A DNA stretch of 64,000 nucleotides from Artemia franciscana. Its lineage: Eukaryota > Arthropoda > Branchiopoda > Anostraca > Artemiidae. Position 1 is the first letter of the stretch; every line of letters starts with the position of its first letter. Location: the NCBI RefSeq assembly GCF_032884065.1, contig NC_088865.1:41729428-41793427 (forward strand). Reading direction: 5' to 3'. Positions 56,941-64,000 of this stretch are shown piece by piece. The translations under genes and the position numbers were made by a program. The notes under the pieces are model-generated. The model was given only the letters and a program-made list of their open reading frames with translations. It was not told where the DNA came from and did no database searches.

Positions 56941-58149
56941 GTTGAGACGAATTTCTGTGCTTTATAGATCGTCAAACAAACCTTGGTTATAATGCTGGTT
57001 GACCAAGATCCCATCTCCTCCCCTTCGTATTTACCTGATTTCGGCTTGTAAATGATCCGTTCGCAGCTTAGTTGGGACTCATTTCTTCACTTTGAGACAA
57101 ACATAACTTACAAAGTAATGAAATTTGAATTATTTTGTTCCTTCAACAAGAGTGAGTTGTGTCGGAATTATTTTACTTGAACCATCAATATCTTTTGTAT
57201 AGCAAATGAAGTGCTAGTAATTAATGTTTTTATTTGTTCTCTTGGCTCGTAGCAAAAGAAGAAAAGGAAGTTGGAATTTCACGAGAGAGAACAGAATTAA
57301 ATGAAACAGCCTTATAGGTGGAGAACTGCTTCCGAAGCTAATATTAATACGTTGACCAGAAAATAAAAAGCCCGAAATTAAAGTAAATAAATTTGAGAGG
57401 GGTCGAGGAAGGTTGGTGTAATCATACATATGATATTAAAATGGGAAGAAATCAAATTTTCAGGCCCAATTGATATGATTTCTCAGTTAGACATCAATGA
57501 TAGATACATGGATTTATTCACGTGAAAGCCCAATTGGGCCAAGGTGACATACACAAAGCAAGCGAAAAAATACAGCAACAGAACATAAACTGAAGAGACG
57601 CTAAAACTAATTATTTATGAAAATCATCACAATATCTCATACCTAACCAGACGAACTTTGCAATATCATTTATATTTAATTAACACCTACTTTTCAAAAT
57701 TTTCAAAATCCAATGTTTCGGCGTAACCAATCGTAATTAGCTTCCTTTTTTATCGGTTCAAAATGGGAATGAAGGAGAATGTAGGTCCAGATAAACACAA
57801 ATGTAAGTGTGACGAGGTTTTCAAAATGTGAACCACGAGGTTTTCCAGAGATTTTCTTTTTGTCAACATAGGTCAACCTCTCTGTGTTTGAGTAACTGTG
57901 TGATCTCTAGATTTTAAATTCATGCAAGAAAAATTAGTAGCTCTATTGAATTTCTCGATTACGTTCAAAGTGTTTAGTCTGTAGCGATAGTTTGCTATTC
58001 GCTAAAATAGGAATAAATTCCTTTGGTTTAATTTTTTTTAAATGACCTATTAAAAAGAAAAGAAGAAAGGAAAGCCTATTAACAAACGGTACTACTTCCT
58101 TTTCTCAACTGGAGGTGCTGATCTCCGTTCACATGATGATCTCACATCT
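56941..58149. other. No recognisable feature
   Basis: AT-rich intronic or intergenic DNA. GTGCTGATCTCCGTTCAC at about 58113 weakly resembles the inverse of the SINE body. Confidence 0.35.
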
Positions 58150-58159
58150 GGAAGTAGAG

Positions 58160-58840
58160 GGACAATTTTCCTGTGTTGTTAACAGGTTTATATCATTCTC
58201 TAAGAAAGACATATTTTGAAATTTTCTAAGAAGGACAATTTTCCTATGTTTTGAACAAGTGTTTATCATTCTCTAAGGAAACATCTTAATAAATTTTTTA
58301 AGAAGCACTATTTACCTATGTTTTGAGCAAGTTTATATCATTCTCTGAGAAAACTTCTCTAAAAATTCTCAAAGAAAGACTATTTTCCTATGTTTTGAAA
58401 AAAATTATATCCTTCTCTAAGAGAACATCTCTAAAAATTCTCTAAAACGGACTATTTTCCTGTGTTTTGAAGAAGTTTACATCATTCTCTAAGAAAACAT
58501 CTCTAAAAATTTTCTAAGAAGGACTATTTTTCTATGTTTAGAGCTATTTTATATTTTTCGCTAAGAAAACATCTCAAAAATTTTCTAAGAAGGACTATTT
58601 CCTTACGGTTTGAACAAATTTATGTCATTCCCTAAGAAAAGATCTATAAAAATTTTTTTAGAAGGAGCATTTTCCTGTGTTTTAAACAATTCTGTATAAT
58701 TCTAAAAAAATTAATTAAAATTCTCTAAGAAGGACAATTTTGCTTTGTTTTGAAAAAGTGTAAATCACTCTCTAAGAAAGCATGTCTGGAAATTTTCTAA
58801 GAAGGACTATTTTCCTGTGTCGCTAAAAATTCTCCCAAAA
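58160..58840. repeat. Diverged tandem array, about 72-bp unit, nine or more copies
   Basis: Units containing 'TTTTCCTATGTTTTGAACAA', 'TATCATTCTCTAAGAAAACA' and 'AAAATTCTCTAAGAAGGACT' recur at about 58168, 58240, 58312, 58384, 58457, 58528, 58600, 58672, 58740 and 58808. Identity is moderate, so the array is old. Confidence 0.9.
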
Positions 58841-59059
58841 TCTAGCTCATCTCTTTCTGACTTTGGTAAAAAAAAACCTGCTAAACCGTCTCAGACTCTA
58901 ATAGACCATCTCTGAGCCTCGTAGTGATACCTATGTCCCTGAAATTTCCTTTTATTGCCTCTCTGACTTTTGAATAAACATTCTAAATGTTGGAGTTGTT
59001 ACCGGACCCCAAAATAATTGAAAAATAAGAAAGAAATACAATATAATATTTTATCCAAA

Positions 59060-59266
59060 TAATGGAATGTGGAATATCATTACGAAATGAATGCATTGAT
59101 TCCGGAGTCGGAACTGTGGAATCAGGGACAGGATTGGGGGATCTGGAACTGACAAAAACGGAACCAGATTGGGAACTGGGATCAAAAAGGACGAAGTGGG
59201 AATTAGAACCGGTTGAACTGGTTGAACTGGTGTGGAAGCCAGTAGAACCGGAGGTGGAACCGCTGT
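59060..59266. repeat. Degenerate GGAACTG-rich low-complexity stretch
   Basis: Repetitions of GGAACTG, GTTGAACTG and GGAACC. The - strand reads as a Ser/Thr/Pro-rich open frame (about 59060-59438), which I take as a by-product of the simple repeat. Confidence 0.5.
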
Positions 59267-59299
59267 AACGGGGGGCAGAAGTAGGTGGCAGGGAGTCGG

Positions 59300-59900
59300 A
59301 CATCACTTTATTAAAAAAATATCTAGAAAATGTCTTAGGAATGATGGGGTGGCAGAAGGACCAGAGTGTCAGTCGTAGTGAGACACGGTTGCGTGAGTAG
59401 ACATGGTGCATTACGTTGAGGGTGGCGTGCGAAACCACGAGCCAATGGATTTAAAGCATGATTTTTAACAAGAGAATATCTGAAAAGGCCATAGGAATGA
59501 TAAGAAATATCACAGAGATGGCACAAGGAAGCCACATGTTGCCAGGCTGGTATGATTTGACATGATGCATGACGTTGAGGGTGACTTGCAAAAATACGAA
59601 TCAATAGGTTTAAAGCACATTTTTAACAATAAATTACCTAAAAGTGTCTTAGGAATAATGAGGATTGCCAGAGAGTGTCATGTGCCACTCAGTGTGTGCC
59701 ACGGTGGTATGAATTGTCATAGGAGGCATAATGTTTGGGATGGCTAATGAAAAAATGAATCAATGGATTTAAAGTACATTTTTATAATGAAAATATCTGA
59801 AAAATGCCGTATGAATGATAATATGTATCGCTGGGATGTCATGGAGTAGCTAGATATTGCCACGGTGACGTGAGTTGCCTTCGAAAAACAAGTTCTACGG
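59300..59900. repeat. Tandem array, about 158-bp unit, four copies
   Basis: The phrase ATGACGTTGAGGGTGACTTG with AATCAATGGATTTAAAGCAC occurs ending near 59460, 59617 and 59775. Each is followed by TTTTTAACAA.AAATATCTGAAAA and AGGAATGAT. Copies differ by about 15-25% by eye. Confidence 0.8.
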
Positions 59901-61289
59901 CTTAAAGATACCGTGGGGAGGTGTTAAAAGAATTTCTTCGGTTGAAAGGGACTGAAATCTAACATTCAGTCAAAGAAACGGGGCACTTTCCTTAAAAGCT
60001 CTCCAAAATATCTCTTAATGTGGCTCAAATTTAGCTCTGACGAGATTACGCGATAGAAAAATATTATTCGAATGCGAGTTTTTCTACCTGAAATGTGCAG
60101 TCTTGGCTGAAAGAAACGAAGTATTTTCATTAAAACCTCTCAGAAATACCTCTGAATATAGCATAATTTTACCTTTATTTAATTAAGCTTGAGTTTGCTT
60201 TTCTTTTATCCTATATCAGCTTTTTTTCATGTTTTGTCTTTTCGTTTGTTCAGTTTTAATTAATTTTCTGTGATTTCTTTATTTTATAATTTTTGTTATT
60301 ATTATAAATTGCATGTACAAAAAATCCCTCCATTCCTTCAATTTCTTGTTCCAGAATGAATCTTCAATATATTTCGCTAATGCAATTTAAGCACCTTGTA
60401 GCCTATGTGCATAGGTATGCTTGCTCTAGATTGACACTAAAATAAGCGTAAAATTCTGTGTAGTGAAGAGGAAAAGAAAGACTTTTGATCATATATGAGG
60501 ATATACCATGCTCTAGCCATAATGATACTCTCACTTTTATTTCATCTCTGACTGTGCATTCAAGTTACAATATTTTTAAAGACTCTATTACTAAGAAATG
60601 CACCGAGAACAACCCCTAATATTATTTGATAGCACCCTCTAAAGGATTGCTTAACAAGCAGGTGCACACCAAATATAACCAATCTCTAGTAATTAATTTT
60701 CTTCCCGGCACGTCAATTATTAAAGACATATGAAATAGGAAAACACGCCATCCATTTAATCACTCTAGAAAGTGGGACAAGAAATTCTCCATGCGTGGAA
60801 TAGGTTATCAGGTAGAAAGTATTCTTCGAATAGTAATATTAGAAAGACTTTCATAGTTCGACTTTCTATCGCTTCATTCCATTGAGGAAAAATCTCTTTC
60901 GAATCCTAATGCGGACAATAATATTTGGAATATAAAGGTCCCCTGAGAAAAAATGCATTGAAAGCAAAATGAAATCTCTTAAAGTATTATTTAACAATCT
61001 ACGTGTGCATTGTCATTACGTAGCAACCAAAGTGCGCGGCCTCCTCAGTTACGACCGAAACTTTCTGCGTGTGTTGAAGAAGATGTTGAGAAAACCAAAG
61101 GTGCTATGCGCATACTGCTACTAACGCTGCAATAACTATTGCGACTGCGCAAGCTAAGGGCATTAAGGTGAAGCTTTTAAGGAATATTTAGGCGGATGTT
61201 GAAATAAATCAAAACAAACTGTGAGCATTAGAATTTCAAAAAGCCGACAAAGCAGTATCTGAAGAATAACTTATATTATTAAGTTAGAT
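59901..61289. other. No recognisable feature
   Basis: AT-rich sequence. No gene, RNA or assigned repeat. Confidence 0.4.
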
Positions 61290-61297
61290 CTTTAAGG

Positions 61298-61521
61298 CAC
61301 CGGCAGATCCAGGGGGTGGAAGGGCCTGCTTCCGCCCTCCAAGATTTTTTTCTGGTGCCCTCTTTCCCTGTTCCTTTCTTTTTTCACTGCTTTTTAGAAT
61401 AAATTTGTCAGTTTGGTCAATTATTGGCACCTTTGTCATCCCCCCACCCCCAGATTTTGTTCATTGGTTCCCTTGTGACATTGCCCCCTCCTCCCAAGAT
61501 TTTCCTGTAGATCCGCCCCTG
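61298..61521. mobile_element. hAT-type MITE, 224 bp, with 8-bp target duplication
   Basis: The 5' end CACCGGCAGATCCAGGGGG and the 3' end, which inverts to CAGGGGCGGATCTACAG, form the 'CAGGGGCGGATC' terminal repeat common in hAT elements, with several mismatches. It is flanked by CTTTAAGG (61290-61297) and CTTTAAGT (61522-61529), seven of eight identical. C-rich interior, no coding frame. Confidence 0.8.
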
Positions 61522-61529
61522 CTTTAAGT

Positions 61530-62640
61530 GTAAGTTGTTGGAGATCTTGAACTAGTCAGAAGGCACTATGTGTATACTTTTAATACTATCAATACAGGAG
61601 TTTAAGCAAAATACATTTTAAATATTTTTATGTTTTTACTATCATAAATAAAAAACTATCAAAACTTTGAGGAATAAATATCAGTATATGTCAGTTAAAC
61701 AGACAATCCACGGTTATTCCTTTTTTGTTTTTCAGTAAAGCCCAAATTATATTCTGGTCTTGAGGAGGCATGAGGGTCATCAGCCCTACTCGTGTTAATT
61801 TCTGCTCGTTTTGAGTTTGACTGTAATTTATATTCGTTTTGAGTTTCAGGTATTTATTCATATTGGTTTGTGGTAGTTTTACGCTTGAAGGATTATTTCG
61901 AATTATTTTCTAAATACTTTCTTTTGTACTTAATATTGAAAATAAACCTTAAAATTACACTAATATCACTAATATCATTATACATCGCTAATTTTATTAG
62001 TTTTTCCAAGAGTATTTAAGACAAATATAGTTTCACTACAAATAAGAGTTTAGATACTACCCCCTTCCTTAACTGTAAAACCTAAAGCCTACTGCTCATT
62101 GGCACATCATTGAAAATGAATTATATTACAAATATTTTCTTTTCCAGTTATTACAGCAATGAAAATCAAAATATAAATTACAGTGAAATAAAAGTGTCAA
62201 CTGATGATCTTTCAACAATTAATATCATTATATATCAAATATTCAATTTGATTTTGTTTGTACTTTCCAAGATTGCTCAAGACGCATATAATTTTCAGTA
62301 AAGCACAAATGACGCATTAAGTTTTAGACTTAAAGAGTGAGAGAAGATGGCGACACCCAAACTCTTGTTTGCAGTATTTTTGTTCGTGTCAGGCTAGATT
62401 TGCATATTCAGTTTAAGTCTGAGTCGTTTTAAGATTTATTTGTTCATTGATATTAGTATCTATTGTATGTTTGTTTGCATTGATCGTTTATTTAAGTTAT
62501 TTTCGTTTTGCGTTTCATTTATACTTTAATAGCAAAATATTTGTTTCGCTTGAAGCTTTATTTGCCTATTCAATTAAAGCATTAATTGTTTTAAGATTTA
62601 TTCGTTTATTTACATTATTACTTCTTGTTTGCTTTTTTGC
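61530..62640. other. No recognisable feature
   Basis: AT-rich sequence with small spurious frames. Confidence 0.4.
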
Positions 62641-62654
62641 TACGATTGTTTATT

Positions 62655-62672
62655 GTGTTGCGAGAGCAACAC
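62655..62672. repeat. Perfect hairpin GTGTTGC-GAGA-GCAACAC
   Basis: Seven-pair stem with a four-base loop. It is the inverse-strand form of the first hairpin in the cluster at 63881. Confidence 0.7.
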
Positions 62673-62935
62673 TTTGGTTTTGCCGTTTTTTTTTTCCTAG
62701 CACACCGATTTCAGCTTATTTCTAGAAAGTGATAAGGGTGTAACCTCTGCGGTTCTTATGGAAAGTGTGGACCTTAGGCTGAATTGATGAATATGACTTT
62801 GCATTTTGGAAAGCTTCGTAGAACTCTTGCCGGGGGCCAAAACTCTATTGTTTCTACCCATTTCTGTTCGTGATTCCAGTTGAGTTTATCTTTCGGTTTT
62901 TCTTGCTTGAAATTGCGGTAGAGAAATGGTATCAG

Positions 62936-63530
62936 GTATGCCTCTTAAACTTTAAAAGGTCTCTCATTGCTAAAGAAATTAGAGTTTATCCTTTGCTCCT
63001 TTCTAAATGATGAACGTTAGAAACTTAGTCTACGTCAAAAAAGTCAACTTTTGAACTAAGACAGATTTTTTTCGATGGTAGTCGATAGCTCTTGATGAGC
63101 TGATCAAAGTATATGCCATTCAATTTTTGGTAGAAAAATTCCTTCATGAGATTTATCAGTTTGAAAGTTTAAAGGGGCTTACAACTTCAGTAGTAAGGTA
63201 CACACTGATACCAAAAATAGACTGATCCAGACATGGTATCAGATGTGCTTCTTAAAGCTTAAAATTTCTCTCATTGGTAAAGAAATTAGAGTTTATCCTT
63301 TGCTCCTTTCTAAGCGATGACGTTAGAAACTTTGCCTATGGCAAAAAAGTCAACTTTTGAAGTAAGACAGAAATTTTTTTTTCGACGGCTGTCGACAGCT
63401 CTTGATGAGCTGATCAATGTATATCATCTATTTTTTGGTAGAAAAATTCCTTCATGATATATACCAGTTTGAAAGTTTAAAGGGGTTGACAACTTCAGTA
63501 TTAAGGTACACACTGAAACCAAAAATAGAC
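62936..63530. repeat. 297-bp tandem duplication
   Basis: ATGGTATCAG starts both units (62936 and 63233). TTAGAGTTTATCCTTTGCTC, CTCTTGATGAGCTGATCAA and TTTGAAAGTTTAAAGGGG recur in each at the same offset. Identity is roughly 85-90% by eye. Confidence 0.88.
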
Positions 63531-63539
63531 GATACCAAT

Positions 63540-63830
63540 TGTGAGACATATAGGGGAGTTTTGAACAATAGTCGGCTATTAGCTCATAATCATCTTCGGC
63601 AATGAGAGGTTCGGAACTTTTGCTAGTTGGTGTACCTATTATTTGTTTTCGGTGCATTTGATGGTAGGACCAATTTGGTTCCAATGGTGAGACATGTAGG
63701 GGACTTGTAAGTAATAATCAGCTTTTAGGCTACAATCATCTTCAGCGATGAGGGATTTGAAACTTTTGCTAGTTGCAATGAGAGGTTTGCAACTTTTGCG
63801 AGTTGGTGTGCCTAGTATTTATTTTAATAT
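63540..63830. repeat. About 146-bp tandem duplication
   Basis: GTGAGACATATAGGGGAGTT (about 63540) and GTGAGACATGTAGGGGACTT (about 63686) start two similar units, each with ATCATCTTC.GC.ATGAG and AACTTTTGCTAGTTG. The last phrase appears a third time near 63785. Confidence 0.75.
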
Positions 63831-63880
63831 CTTTACAGATTAACAGCTTCAGCGTTTAATCAAAGCGAGGAAACAAAGCC

Positions 63881-63958
63881 AAAGTGTTGCTCTCGCAACA
63901 CTTTACTCGGCGAAGCCGAAAAACGGTTGCCGCAACACCTCACGTTGCCCTGCAACGT
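63881..63958. repeat. Cluster of four small perfect hairpins
   Basis: In 78 bp: AAAGTGTTGC-TCTC-GCAACACTTT (10 pairs, 63881-63904), TCGGC-GAA-GCCGA (63907-63919), GTTG-CCG-CAAC (63926-63936) and ACGTTGC-CCT-GCAACGT (63942-63958). GC-rich compared with its surroundings. It may be a structured part of a repeat running off the window. Confidence 0.8.
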
Positions 63959-64000
63959 AGATCTAGCTTAATTTCTGTTCGTTTTGTGTTTCATTTGTTC

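Noticed and set aside
58105-58135. Third SINE copy (inverse of the GAAACGGAGATCAGCAC body)
   Set aside because: Only about 16 bases match, which is insufficient.
58983-59438. Ser/Thr/Pro-rich 151-codon open frame on the - strand
   Set aside because: It is produced by a degenerate GGAACTG-type simple repeat and part of the 158-bp array. No splice or start context supports it.
61020-61260. Similarity to 53770-54020 through repeated AKAKGIK-like codons
   Set aside because: The shared words are short and AT-rich, and frames do not stay aligned, so it is not strong enough to call a family.

Overview
This is animal nuclear DNA: AT-rich, with GT-AG introns of several kilobases, interspersed repeats of many kinds, and two conserved metabolic genes on the + strand. 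The repeats (a tRNA-derived SINE, Penelope-like elements with hammerhead motifs, CR1/L2/Jockey-type and RTE-like LINEs, hAT-type MITEs) and one degraded multi-copy protein family suggest an arthropod. A crustacean such as a brine shrimp is my best guess, but nothing in the window settles the species.

Gene 1 spans 9443-41606. It is a complete nine-exon gene for a kynurenine/alpha-aminoadipate aminotransferase (AADAT/KAT II type). All splice phases join cleanly and give 424 residues; the human enzyme has 425. The catalytic lysine and the cofactor-binding and substrate-binding residues are present. Its introns hold most of the mobile DNA. Intron 1 has a dead two-ORF LINE on the - strand and a broken arthropod multi-copy gene. 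Intron 4 has another LINE tail. Intron 5 has a third LINE tail. Intron 6 has two head-to-head hammerhead-ribozyme motifs, a 35-bp minisatellite and a third hammerhead-like motif. Intron 7 has two SINE copies, an old fold-back element, a hAT MITE, and a Penelope-like remnant with a GIY-YIG motif and a fourth hammerhead. Intron 8 has a near-perfect 76-bp minisatellite.

Gene 2 begins at 55770, where a single exon encodes the N-terminus of a thymidine/pyrimidine-nucleoside phosphorylase (TYMP-like). The following exons were not found and probably lie beyond the window.

Layout: 1-760, an unidentified exon-like ORF (- strand) against an RNase H remnant. 1578-7561, a cluster of about 1.7-kb non-coding fold-back elements. 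8235-9300, an RTE-like LINE remnant. 9443-41606, the AADAT gene. 44549-48456, two more fold-back elements with degenerate repeats between them. 48686-54800, three decayed RTE-like copies, two carrying insertions. 55770-55887, TYMP exon 1. 56784-64000, MITEs, four tandem-repeat arrays and a cluster of small perfect hairpins at the right edge.

The two enzymes have unrelated jobs (tryptophan/lysine catabolism and nucleoside catabolism), so I infer no joint pathway. The most interesting content is the set of hammerhead motifs linked to Penelope-like elements and the large multi-palindrome fold-back family.
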